Source: an uncultured Lachnospiraceae bacterium
GTDB lineage: Bacteria; Bacillota; Clostridia; Lachnospirales; Lachnospiraceae
DNA length: 64,000 bases
Assembly (NCBI GenBank): GCA_910579465.1
Contig: CAJTUB010000010.1
Coordinates: 18,615-82,614 of the forward strand
Reading direction: 5' to 3'
Positions 8,573-16,966 of the stretch are shown here, in pieces (position 1 is the first letter of the stretch; each line of letters begins with the position of its first letter). The notes under the pieces are model-generated. The model saw nothing but the letters and a program-made list of their open reading frames with translations, did not search any database and was not told the DNA's origin. Made by a program: the position numbers and the translations under genes.

Positions 8573-10654
8573 TTATTCTTCCTGCTGTTTTCCGTCCGTA
8601 TCAGGAACGGTAACAGGCTCGGTAAAGGAAAGCGGGTGGGAATCTCTTCCGACCTGTGCGACGGAGACCGTCAGGGGTTCGGAGGAGTCAAATCCCGATA
8701 CGGACAGCAGCTGGGGATTCAGGTAGGTTGTCGTACATTTTTTATCGTTTATATAGGCAATGCTGAACGGCGTAAAGTTTTCTCCGCTGATATAAAGCAA
8801 AGCACTGTCGTCCTGGTAGCCCTGCAGAAGAACCTTTTCGATTTTAATCTTGTCGATGCCGAACTGCAGGTCGGTTGCTGCAAAAGGAAGTTCCCCGCCA
8901 TAGCTTTCGCGCGGGCCGTAAAGTGCATCGTATTCCAACAGCTCCATGTCGGTAAGGTAGGTATCCAGTGTCTCCTGCGTCTGGTGGAAGCGGGTAAAAA
9001 GCCCTTCATGGATATCGTAGCAGTCCAGTACATGCGCGGAAAGGGCATATGCTTCAAGATCCCGCTCAATACGCGGAGAGGAGTCCCGGTTATTCCATAT
9101 GATATATTCCGTCTTGTAAAGGGAACCGCTTTCCATCAGCTCCTCCGTAAATGGAAATGACGGGAGGTGGTCGCCGTAAAGGACAAGGACAACCTCTTCC
9201 TCGTAGTCCTCCAGCGCTGCGGTCAGCTCGCCTAAGAACAGGTCCATTTCATAGAGCTGGTTTACAAAATAGAGAAAGCCGTATTCGTGGTCGGAAAGCT
9301 CCTCCGGCAGTAAACGGATGGAAACCGGCGGGTTCTCCAAAAGCTCTGAATCAGGATAGGCGCCGTGCCCCTGCACCGAAATCGTGTAAATGAAATCCTG
9401 CCCTTCCGTAGAGGAGAGCGTCTTTAGAATTTCGTTTGTCAGCATTTTGTCCTTTGGCCAGCCGAGCGGCGTTGTTTCATAAGTCCCCATATACTCAATC
9501 GGGGTAAAGGTATGGAAGCCGAGCTGGGAAAATACCTTATGACGCTCGTAAAAGGTTCCTTCGTTATTGTGGATAGCATGTGCGGAAAGCCCCAGGGCAG
9601 AGAGATTGTAGGCAAGGCTTTCGCAGGTCATTTCCTTTAATATGGTTTTATATGGATATTCGCCCGGACCGAAAAAGTCAAGGTTCATTCCGGTCAGCAC
9701 CTCGAACTCGGTATTTGCCGTACCTGCTCCGACCGAAGGAACGGTCAGAAAGCCGGAGGAACAGGTCTCCTTTAAGCGGCGGAAGTTCGGCACCGGGTCA
9801 GAGGAGTATTCCGCCCCGAGAATCTGCGTCGGGTCAAAAAACGATTCCAGCTGTAAAAAAATGAAATTCGGATACTGGTCGGGAACATCCGTAACAACCG
9901 GCGGGACAGAAGGTACGGGGGTCTCGGTCGGGGTCGGGACCGGGGTCCCGGTAATCGAGGAAACGATACGCTCAATTTCCTCCTTCGAGTAGGACACAGG
10001 CTTTGAAATGCCGGTATTGAATATGCTCGAAAAGAAGCAGTACGGAAAACCATTCGTGTGAAAGCCCTGTGCCAGATTGCCGAAATTGCGTTCCAGGATA
10101 CCGCAGGAGACAAAAAGCTTCGTGGAAAAAACTCCTGTAAGGACGAACAGCAGGCAGAGCACCCCGGAATAAAAAAGGGAGGTGCCGGACACTGCTTTTT
10201 TGGCTTTCCGGAACAGGATAACGCCAAGAATAAGGACAAGAACGATTGCGACGGCAATCAGGATAATCTGGAAAACAGACAGATAATGTCCCATAATGGA
10301 AAAGGCGGAATCTAACAGCAAAAGGTCGATTGCGGTAAACGGGGTGGTCCGGAACTGCAGCAGGACAAAATCCGTAATACCGATGGTTATCCAAAGGACG
10401 CTGATAATAAAGCGTATGAACCTTCTTCTTTTAAAAAGAAACGAGAAGGAAAGCGTAATGCAAATCAGAAACATATTGTATATAAAAATAAGAGGGGACT
10501 TTACCAGATAGAGAAACGGCAAAAAAATGGATTCCCTCGAAAAAGCCTCGATGCAGAGATTCAGCAGAAAAGCAGGTAAAAGACATTCCGCAGCGAAAAG
10601 ACGTAACTGCAGATATAATTTTTTAAAGAAAACGGTTAGTTTTTCCGGAATCAT
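8573..10654 (-). CDS. LtaS-like membrane phosphoglycerol/sulfatase-fold transferase with C-terminal Ig-like domain
   Basis: A 693-residue member of the lipoteichoic acid synthase group of the alkaline-phosphatase superfamily. Five or so hydrophobic segments lie in the first 180 residues, a Pro/Thr linker follows (about 235-260), then an extracellular catalytic domain. Family residues are visible: metal-site Glu270 in FLQLESFFDP, candidate nucleophile Thr312 in GAGTANTEF, SVQGHGAYP, and LYGDHLPS. LtaS-type enzymes transfer glycerol phosphate from phosphatidylglycerol, but this subgroup's substrate is unproven. After residue about 585 there is an extra beta-rich domain resembling an Ig/IPT fold. 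ATG 10654 follows GGAGAGGAGG; a TTG 69 bases earlier would overlap the promoter. Confidence 0.88.
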   Translation of the reverse strand: MIPEKLTVFFKKLYLQLRLFAAECLLPAFLLNLCIEAFSRESIFLPFLYLVKSPLIFIYNMFLICITLSFSFLFKRRRFIRFIISVLWITIGITDFVLLQFRTTPFTAIDLLLLDSAFSIMGHYLSVFQIILIAVAIVLVLILGVILFRKAKKAVSGTSLFYSGVLCLLFVLTGVFSTKLFVSCGILERNFGNLAQGFHTNGFPYCFFSSIFNTGISKPVSYSKEEIERIVSSITGTPVPTPTETPVPSVPPVVTDVPDQYPNFIFLQLESFFDPTQILGAEYSSDPVPNFRRLKETCSSGFLTVPSVGAGTANTEFEVLTGMNLDFFGPGEYPYKTILKEMTCESLAYNLSALGLSAHAIHNNEGTFYERHKVFSQLGFHTFTPIEYMGTYETTPLGWPKDKMLTNEILKTLSSTEGQDFIYTISVQGHGAYPDSELLENPPVSIRLLPEELSDHEYGFLYFVNQLYEMDLFLGELTAALEDYEEEVVLVLYGDHLPSFPFTEELMESGSLYKTEYIIWNNRDSSPRIERDLEAYALSAHVLDCYDIHEGLFTRFHQTQETLDTYLTDMELLEYDALYGPRESYGGELPFAATDLQFGIDKIKIEKVLLQGYQDDSALLYISGENFTPFSIAYINDKKCTTTYLNPQLLSVSGFDSSEPLTVSVAQVGRDSHPLSFTEPVTVPDTDGKQQEE

Positions 10655-10694
10655 AAGACCTCCTCTCCATATTGCACCAATGAAAACTGCGTAT

Positions 10695-10723
10695 AGAATA
10701 GCATAAAAAAATTGTGACTGCAA
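10695..10723 (-). promoter_or_regulatory. Promoter for the LtaS-like gene
   Basis: Minus strand: -35 TTGCAG (10723-10718), 17-bp spacer, -10 TATTCT (10700-10695). It places the transcript start about 30 bases upstream of the chosen ATG at 10654. Confidence 0.55.
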
Positions 10724-10809
10724 GAAGCGGAACCGAAGTTTAAGAAATAATTTAAAATTTTGAATGAAATGTTAAATTTAAGCGGAAAAAAACCAGTATT
10801 TTGGGGCGG

Positions 10810-10838
10810 TTGTATTTTTACTGTGATTATGCTATGAT
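10810..10838 (+). promoter_or_regulatory. Promoter for the GNAT-tadA pair
   Basis: -35 TTGTAT (10810-10815), 17-bp spacer, -10 TATGAT (10833-10838), about 45 bases before the GNAT gene start. Confidence 0.6.
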
Positions 10839-10882
10839 GAAATCAGAAGAAATATGATGTTTCAGGCAGGGGATTTTTGAAA

Positions 10883-11680
10883 ATGGTAACAACAGCAAAA
10901 CGATTGACGTTGTGGGAACGTAAGAAACTCCGGAACAGGATAAGGGAGTGCGAGAACCGAGGCAGCTTGTCTGCTTCGCTTTTTTTAGAGGAAGAGATGA
11001 ATGCGTTGCAGGAGGCGGATTGTTTCTTTTTTTATGGGACAAGAAGGAGGTATCAGGGAGTTCTTTCCGTGTTTTTTCCATCGGAGCAGGAGGCAGAGTT
11101 TACAGTGGCAGTATTTTCGGAGGAGAAGGAGATATTACCGGCGCTGTTTACGGCGGCGCTTGCTGAGTGCCGCCGGTTTTTGATAGAAAAGGTGTATACG
11201 GTGGCGGAGCCGCGCTTCGGCTTCCCGTGGGGAAGGGAGTGCGGCGTGCGGCTTTCACCCGCATATTCGGAATATATGCTGTGCTGCGATACCGGGACGC
11301 TTGCAGAGGATGCCGGGAGGAGCGGCGCAGGGGACGCCGGAACGGAAAAGGAGGTACTCTTTTCCTGTTCTGAGGAGGCGGACGGACAGCTTTCCTGCCG
11401 TCTGCTCCGTTCCGGGGAGGAGGCGGCAGAATGCTTTGTCCTGCCGTCCGGTGCAGGAGAGGAATGGTATCTGTTTGGTCTGGAAACGAAAGAACAGTTC
11501 CGGCGGCAGGGGCTTGCAAAGCGGCTGCTCCGTGAAACTGCCCGTATGCTTGCAGACAAAGGAGCGGAACGCCTCCGGCTCCAGGTATCTTCCAAGAACC
11601 GTCCGGCGGAGAGGCTTTACCGGGGACTCGGTTTTTGGACAGAGGAGCAGAGAGACTATTATAAGACAGAGGAGCGATAG
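10883..11680 (+). CDS. GNAT family N-acetyltransferase, probable tandem-domain form
   Basis: A 265-residue acetyltransferase. The C-terminal half has the acetyl-CoA-binding motif A region (LETKEQFRRQGLAKRLLRE) and the final RLQVSSKNRPAERLYRGLGF typical of GNAT enzymes. The N-terminal half (about residues 50-170) has a similar beta-alpha layout but no clear pyrophosphate loop, so it may be a degenerate second domain. The substrate is unknown. ATG 10883 is preferred over a TTG two codons earlier because AGGGGA sits about ten bases upstream. It runs directly into tadA, whose ATG immediately follows the stop. Confidence 0.85.
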   Translation: MVTTAKRLTLWERKKLRNRIRECENRGSLSASLFLEEEMNALQEADCFFFYGTRRRYQGVLSVFFPSEQEAEFTVAVFSEEKEILPALFTAALAECRRFLIEKVYTVAEPRFGFPWGRECGVRLSPAYSEYMLCCDTGTLAEDAGRSGAGDAGTEKEVLFSCSEEADGQLSCRLLRSGEEAAECFVLPSGAGEEWYLFGLETKEQFRRQGLAKRLLRETARMLADKGAERLRLQVSSKNRPAERLYRGLGFWTEEQRDYYKTEER

Positions 11681-12283
11681 ATGGAGCAGCAGGAAAACAG
11701 TCAGAGGCAGGCGGACCGTGAAGCGAAGGAACGCGCTTTTTTGAGGCGGCAGGCACTGAAACGGGAGAAAGAGGAGAAAAGAAACGCACAGCGTTTGGAA
11801 GAGAAGAAGCGGCAGCAGGAGGAAGATGCCCGTTTTATGCGGGAAGCACTGCGGCAGGCAAAAAAGGCTGCGGCACTCGGCGAGGTTCCAATCGGAAGCG
11901 TTTTGGTCAGCGGGGGAAAGATTGTGGCAAGAGGGTATAACCGGCGCAATACGGACAAAACGACCCTTGCCCATGCGGAAATTGCGGTAATCCGTAAAGG
12001 AAGCCGTCTGTTTCAGGACTGGCGGTTAGAGAACTGTACGCTTTATGTGACGCTGGAGCCCTGCCCGATGTGCGCGGGCGCAATCGTGCAGGCGCGTATT
12101 CCGCGGGTTGTGGCAGGCTGCAGGAATCCGAAGGCAGGCAGTGCCGGTTCGGTCATTAATGTGCTGAATACGCCGGGCTTTAATCATACGGTGGAATTTG
12201 AATGCGGCGTCATGGAGGAGGAGTGTGCCGGACTGCTGCGGGACTTCTTTGGGAAATTACGCCTAAGAGGGCAGAAAGATTGA
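11681..12283 (+). CDS. tadA: tRNA-specific adenosine deaminase TadA with charged N-terminal extension
   Basis: TadA converts A34 of the tRNA-Arg (ACG) anticodon to inosine. The zinc deaminase core starts near residue 52: His98 and Glu100 in LAHAEIAVI, Cys128 and Cys131 in LEPCPMCAGAI, all intact. The family is usually about 155 residues. Here the core is preceded by some 50 residues made almost only of Glu, Lys, Arg and Gln (ADREAKERAFLRRQALKREK), predicted as a charged helix. The ATG directly abuts the preceding GNAT stop (TAG ATGG), which implies translational coupling. An internal Met53 start would give a normal-sized enzyme, but I see no strong ribosome site for it. Confidence 0.95.
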   Translation: MEQQENSQRQADREAKERAFLRRQALKREKEEKRNAQRLEEKKRQQEEDARFMREALRQAKKAAALGEVPIGSVLVSGGKIVARGYNRRNTDKTTLAHAEIAVIRKGSRLFQDWRLENCTLYVTLEPCPMCAGAIVQARIPRVVAGCRNPKAGSAGSVINVLNTPGFNHTVEFECGVMEEECAGLLRDFFGKLRLRGQKD

Positions 12284-12314
12284 AAAATAGCTTTCTTTTA
12301 TGTCGGAAAAGGAG

Positions 12315-12320
12315 TATACT
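12315..12320 (+). promoter_or_regulatory. -10 element before the SMC-like operon
   Basis: TATACT at 12315-12320. The hexamer 17 bases upstream is TTTCTT, a poor -35, so the promoter is weak or activated. It sits about 37 bases before the first gene of the operon. Confidence 0.45.
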
Positions 12321-12356
12321 AGTCTTTAGAAAAAATTTGAAAAACGGAGTATGAAA

Positions 12357-14633
12357 ATGGCAGTAACGATTAAAAAAAGCGGAGTGAATCAAATCCCGAA
12401 AGGGGAAAGACTATTTGAAGAGGGTACGGAGCCGGACGGTATTTTTATATTATTAAAAGGAAAGGCAGTATTGTTCAATTCCAATGTCCGGCTGGCTGCA
12501 GGAAGCGGGGACTTCCTTGATTTGTGGGATGTTTATGCCGGGCAGCGGCTGTTGAGCTGTGTTGCGTTAGAGGATATGACGGTATACGCATTTCCGGTAA
12601 AAAAGCCGGCTGACCTGGAGCTGATTCTGGAGTCAAACAATGAATACTGCGGAAGGATAACGGCATCCCTCGGACATTTTATTACGGAGCTTTATACGAA
12701 GCAGGGTGCCTATTTTTCGGAGGCACAGCAGCTTCAGGATGTGATTGCCGAGCTGTACCGCCAGTATTGCGCATGGTGTAAGATGGAGGAGCTGCGTGCC
12801 GAGCTTCTTCCGGAGGCAGGAAAGGAAACCATCGTTCCGTCTGCCCCGCCGGAGTGGCTGGACTATTATTTGGAGTCTGCCAAGATACCGGCAGGGATTC
12901 AGAAGACATATTTTTCCTGTGCGATTAAAGTTCCGATGCGTCATATCAGGGAGCAGATAACGATATTCCAGGCGTTGCTGGAGGAGAGCATAAGTGTCGG
13001 CAGCTTTGTACGCCGGCAGGGAGCGGTTCTGATTAACGGCGGTGCGGATAATCTGTTTTTCTTTCTCTGCACGTTAGGAAATACGGCAAAGTCGGAGGAT
13101 GCGAAGAAAGCCGCAGCCACGCTTCAGGAGGTGGCAGAGAAGGAAATCGGCAAGCTTGCCGCACTGTTTGAAAAGTGTGCGGGCGTACCGTTTGCAGCGC
13201 ATGAAAAGCGGCGTGAGGCGAGGAAGCAGAACGAGGAAACGACCGTGAGTTCGGAAGAGCCGTGTGAGAACACCCTGGAGCAGATTTTTGCTTACACCGG
13301 GATTGCGGAGGAGGAAGCGACGGAATATGCAGCGTTAGTGAAGGCGTTTGCAGAGCTGGAGGATAAGTCTTCGACCGAGGATATCGTGCGCAGGCTCAGA
13401 AAGCAGCTTTCCGACGGCTTTTACCGCATTTATGAGGCAGCGTTCCGGAAGGCATACGGGAAAACAGAGAAGGAAATCCCGGTTGCAATCAGGATGTTTC
13501 TGGAGTTCGGACTTTTGGATGAGAAGCTTATTACGCGTGCGCAGATGCTGGAGTTAGAGAAGCTGACGACAGAGCCTGTCAGCACAGAGGAGATGGCGTG
13601 TCATATTTTCACGGTGCGCGAGTGGCTGACCTGGGTTTATGAAGGAAAGAGGGACCCGTCCAAAAACGAGTTTGACCAGGAATATTCGGAAATGCTGCGT
13701 GATTTGAAAAAGAGCGGCGAGATTACCGAAGAGGAAGAGGCAGAGAAGTTTAAGAATATGGACGAACGGCTGCACTACGAGGTACAGAACTTGTTCCGCT
13801 ACAACCATCGTCTCGTAAACGGCCAGTTAAGTATCTTTGTCCCGTTCCTTTACGAAGAGCTTTTAGTGGGTGACATAGACCGCGCTTTCCTTTCCAAACA
13901 GACGGTGTTAAAGTCTCTGGACTGGCTGCGGGGCCTGGATTATTCGCTGTTTTACCGCGAGTTTTTATACATGAACAAGGAGCTTGGTATTGAGAAGGAG
14001 TACCGGATGACGGAGATTCTTCCGGATATTATCCTGCTTCCGACAATGGGAACCAAGAGTATTTTATGGCAGGATATCAGCTGCCGCCGCAGGGATACAC
14101 CGGGCAGATTTCTGTTGCCGCTGTTCAGTGAGGTTTCGATAGAGGATTTGATGGTTCGCGTCTGCGGGCGCTACCGTTGGGAGCTTTGCCGTACCATACA
14201 GGGAGCCGCATGGAATAATATCCAGATTAAGTCGCTGACATCGGAGTACACGGACTACCTGATGTATTATAAAAAGAACAGGGACATTTCCGAGGAACGG
14301 AAGGAAAAGGTAAAGGCACAGCTGCAAAAGTGTAAGAATAATTACCGTGAGGTATATGCGACGGATTATGAGGTATGGATTAAGTATGAGTCTAACGGTG
14401 CACTTAAGCTGAATAAAATCGCGCGTGAAATCCTGGCAACCTACTGCCCGTTTGATATCAAAATCCGCGCAAAGCTGCAGCAGCCGGCGTTTGAAGAGGC
14501 AATGGCAAGGCAGACGAGGGAGCGTGCGAAAAAGATCCGTGAGACGGAGCTCAGACATCGGGCGCTTACGAAGGACGGAGGCGAGCTTCCGAAGGAGCTG
14601 GCAGATACGCTTGCATATTATAAGGAACATTAA
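12357..14633 (+). CDS. Cyclic-nucleotide-binding-domain protein, first gene of SMC-like operon
   Basis: A 758-residue protein. Residues about 10-105 match the Crp-type cyclic nucleotide-binding fold (VNQIPKGERLFEEGTEPDGI, FILLKGKAVLF, then GSGDFLDLWDVY), but the phosphate-binding cassette with its Arg is not recognisable, so ligand binding is doubtful. The rest is mostly helical and charged, with a conserved-looking block near residues 540-640 (EILPDIILLPTMGTKSILWQD; RYRWELCRTIQGAAWNN), and I know no fold for it. ATG 12357 is preferred to the ATG six bases earlier because GGAG then sits eight bases upstream. The gene leads an operon with JetA/B/C-like condensin subunits, so I infer a regulatory or scaffold role. 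Confidence 0.75.
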   Translation: MAVTIKKSGVNQIPKGERLFEEGTEPDGIFILLKGKAVLFNSNVRLAAGSGDFLDLWDVYAGQRLLSCVALEDMTVYAFPVKKPADLELILESNNEYCGRITASLGHFITELYTKQGAYFSEAQQLQDVIAELYRQYCAWCKMEELRAELLPEAGKETIVPSAPPEWLDYYLESAKIPAGIQKTYFSCAIKVPMRHIREQITIFQALLEESISVGSFVRRQGAVLINGGADNLFFFLCTLGNTAKSEDAKKAAATLQEVAEKEIGKLAALFEKCAGVPFAAHEKRREARKQNEETTVSSEEPCENTLEQIFAYTGIAEEEATEYAALVKAFAELEDKSSTEDIVRRLRKQLSDGFYRIYEAAFRKAYGKTEKEIPVAIRMFLEFGLLDEKLITRAQMLELEKLTTEPVSTEEMACHIFTVREWLTWVYEGKRDPSKNEFDQEYSEMLRDLKKSGEITEEEEAEKFKNMDERLHYEVQNLFRYNHRLVNGQLSIFVPFLYEELLVGDIDRAFLSKQTVLKSLDWLRGLDYSLFYREFLYMNKELGIEKEYRMTEILPDIILLPTMGTKSILWQDISCRRRDTPGRFLLPLFSEVSIEDLMVRVCGRYRWELCRTIQGAAWNNIQIKSLTSEYTDYLMYYKKNRDISEERKEKVKAQLQKCKNNYREVYATDYEVWIKYESNGALKLNKIAREILATYCPFDIKIRAKLQQPAFEEAMARQTRERAKKIRETELRHRALTKDGGELPKELADTLAYYKEH

Positions 14634-14661
14634 CAGGAGGAGACAAAAGAGGAGGCGCGGT

Positions 14662-16212
14662 ATGGACGGTACATATCAGATGCTGCAGGATATGATAGAT
14701 TTTCACAGTGCCCGCATGCAGAACCTGAGGCGGTATTATCCGTTTTTCTGTCTTCAGAATACCGCGTTTCATCTGTTTAAAGAAGGAAAGTATGCATTTC
14801 TTGATATGGGTTATATTACGTTAGCGGTGCTCCGGTATTTTATCGAGGAGAACCAGTTTAACGACCGTGCCATCCAGTATCCGGAGATTTATGCGTTTCT
14901 TTCCGGTGTCCTTACCAGGGACTTTGGTCTTCTTCTGCCGGAGGCAGAGGAAAAAGAGCTGATTGATTATATTTTTGACAAGCTTAAAAACGACGGGAAG
15001 CCCTTTGTAATGGAGTATTTCGACCCGGCGAAAAAGGCAAAGGCAGCCGTGCGGATGAAGCTGATTGATTCCGTTCTTTCAGGGAATGCGGTGTTGTATA
15101 ACATTACGGCGGATGCTATCGAGTTTTATCTGGATACGAAGGAAATCCGCGATGAGAGTAAAATCAGTATCCAGCAGCTTCTTTTGGAAAAGATGATACA
15201 TACGAAAAACTTTAAGGGCGGAATTGACGTTATCCGGCGGATTAACAGCGAGGTGAGCCGTCTGCGTCTGCAAAAGAAGGAAGTGCTTGCATTATTAGGC
15301 AGTAATGTCTTTGACGGGGTTAAGCTGTTAGAGGAGTTTAACCAGACAGGCCTCCGGTGGCTTTCGGAGGAGCAGAAGCTGTTTGCCCATAATATGGAGC
15401 TGATGGAGCGGGCGCGTGCAAAGGCGGAGGAAACGCTTCCCGAGGAGCGTGATGCCGGGGCGCTGCGCGGTATCTACCAGTTGGAAACCGAGTTAAAGAG
15501 GGCAATGGCAAATCACGGGGATTTGCTTTCGGATTGTATGGATTTGCAGCTGCGTGCAGATGAGATTATACGGAAGTATAAATATAGCAGGCTGCGCGGG
15601 GCGTTTGATTTCCGTGCCTTTGTGGCGGCCGCGGAGGAGGCGGGGGATATGTCGCTTCTTTCGCATCTGGTCGAGCCGCTGCTGCTGCCAAGGCTGCAGA
15701 AGCACTTTTCCCTGCTTCAGACGGACGGGCTGCTTTCCCCGCCCGCAGAGTCAGGAGAAGCAGCGGAGCCTGCCGGGGGGACGGACGAGGTTCCGTATTT
15801 GTTTGAGGATGAGATAGAAGAGGAACGGATTTCCGGAAACTATGCAGCAATCGCAAGGACGTTGTTTGACGAGCTGCTGCTTTCGGAGCGGGTCACGTTG
15901 TCGGAGTTGAACCGGAAGCTGGTCATCAAGTATTTTGACGGCATTTTCCGTAACAGTGACTACTATTCCTTTCTGGTACATCTCTGCCAGAAGAAGGAGT
16001 ATAATCTTGCGCAGGTGCAGAAAAGGCAGGAGACATTTCTCGAGGGTATCCTTGCGGAAATGCTGCGGGAGCAGCCGGGGCAGAGGTATGGAAGGCTTAA
16101 GTTCCGGCTTGTAATGGAGCCGGAGGCGGAGGAGCTTTTGCACCGGATTGCAGGACCGGAGCGGGATGCGGTGTTTACGACAACGGAGATTGTGTTTGAG
16201 CGGATGAACTAA
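14662..16212 (+). CDS. JetA/MukF-like (kleisin-type) subunit, DUF5716-like
   Basis: A 516-residue, largely helical protein. The N-terminus (MLQDMIDFHSARMQNLRRYY through LAVLRYFIEENQFN) looks like the winged-helix and helical region of the Wadjet JetA family found in Firmicutes (DUF5716). Long coiled-coil helices fill the middle (about 190-330), then an acidic Pro/Glu linker near 385, then a C-terminal helical and winged-helix-like end. By position and size it is the kleisin (MukF/JetA) that bridges the SMC heads. ATG 14662 has AGAGGAGG seven bases upstream. A small JetB-like gene and the SMC gene follow at once. The family call is by resemblance and context. Confidence 0.7.
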   Translation: MDGTYQMLQDMIDFHSARMQNLRRYYPFFCLQNTAFHLFKEGKYAFLDMGYITLAVLRYFIEENQFNDRAIQYPEIYAFLSGVLTRDFGLLLPEAEEKELIDYIFDKLKNDGKPFVMEYFDPAKKAKAAVRMKLIDSVLSGNAVLYNITADAIEFYLDTKEIRDESKISIQQLLLEKMIHTKNFKGGIDVIRRINSEVSRLRLQKKEVLALLGSNVFDGVKLLEEFNQTGLRWLSEEQKLFAHNMELMERARAKAEETLPEERDAGALRGIYQLETELKRAMANHGDLLSDCMDLQLRADEIIRKYKYSRLRGAFDFRAFVAAAEEAGDMSLLSHLVEPLLLPRLQKHFSLLQTDGLLSPPAESGEAAEPAGGTDEVPYLFEDEIEEERISGNYAAIARTLFDELLLSERVTLSELNRKLVIKYFDGIFRNSDYYSFLVHLCQKKEYNLAQVQKRQETFLEGILAEMLREQPGQRYGRLKFRLVMEPEAEELLHRIAGPERDAVFTTTEIVFERMN

Positions 16213-16231
16213 GGTGAAGGCGGGAAGAGCA

Positions 16232-16966
16232 ATGGAACAGAAGAATCTCGAAAAGGCTGCGGAGCTTTTAGCGGCGCTCCTGACAGGAGAGCCGGTGGAA
16301 GCAGAAGGCGGAAAGAATGCAGGTCTGTATGAGGCGTATTACGAATCGGGTGAGGTGAGTGACGCCTTAGAGCTGATGTTAAAAAAGCTGAATCTGCGAG
16401 TTTATGCATATAACAATGCGTTGTATGTTTCCGTCGGGGAGCGTAACCGTGTGTTCGGCTATTCGAATGAGGACCTGAAGCGCCTGATGGGACTGCGCTT
16501 AAACAAGGAGCTGTATCTTTGCTATTATTTGATTTATCAGGCGGCGGCATGCTTTTATCAGGATTCTGCCACCTATAACTATACAGAGTATATCAGGGCG
16601 GAGGATTTAATGGAGGCGGTGAACCGTTCGCTGGCAGGGATGATTTCAAAGTTGCACCGGTTTTCCAGCGAGACGCCGGAGGAGCAGAGCTTTACCGCAC
16701 TGGCGCTGCTGTGGGACGAGCTGCCGGTCATTGCAAACGAGGAGGCGCAGGGAATCCGCGCGGGGCGCAGTTCCAAAAGCGGGTTTATCAAGCTTGTGTT
16801 TAATTTTCTGGTCTCCCAGGGGCTGTTTACCGAGGCGCAGGAACGGTATTATCCGACCAGCCGTATGCATGCCCTGATCCGGAGATATTTTGAGGAAGAA
16901 AAGGGCAGGCTTTATGAGCTGCAGACGCAATGGAACAAAGGAGGAGAAAACGGTGCCGCATATTAG
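16232..16966 (+). CDS. JetB/MukE-like small subunit, DUF6063-like
   Basis: A 244-residue protein between the kleisin-like and SMC-like genes. The N-terminus (LEKAAELLAALLTGEPVE) and the region NLRVYAYNNALYVSVGERNRVFGYSNEDL look like tandem winged-helix domains of the MukE/JetB type, which bind the kleisin in MukBEF-like complexes. The C-terminus (FIKLVFNFLVSQGLFTEAQ, then MHALIRRYFEEEKGRLYEL) agrees with that. ATG 16232 is preferred to GTG 16214 because the purine-rich GGGAAGAG precedes it at about three bases, though the choice is not firm. Its last 14 bases overlap the SMC gene. Confidence 0.68.
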   Translation: MEQKNLEKAAELLAALLTGEPVEAEGGKNAGLYEAYYESGEVSDALELMLKKLNLRVYAYNNALYVSVGERNRVFGYSNEDLKRLMGLRLNKELYLCYYLIYQAAACFYQDSATYNYTEYIRAEDLMEAVNRSLAGMISKLHRFSSETPEEQSFTALALLWDELPVIANEEAQGIRAGRSSKSGFIKLVFNFLVSQGLFTEAQERYYPTSRMHALIRRYFEEEKGRLYELQTQWNKGGENGAAY

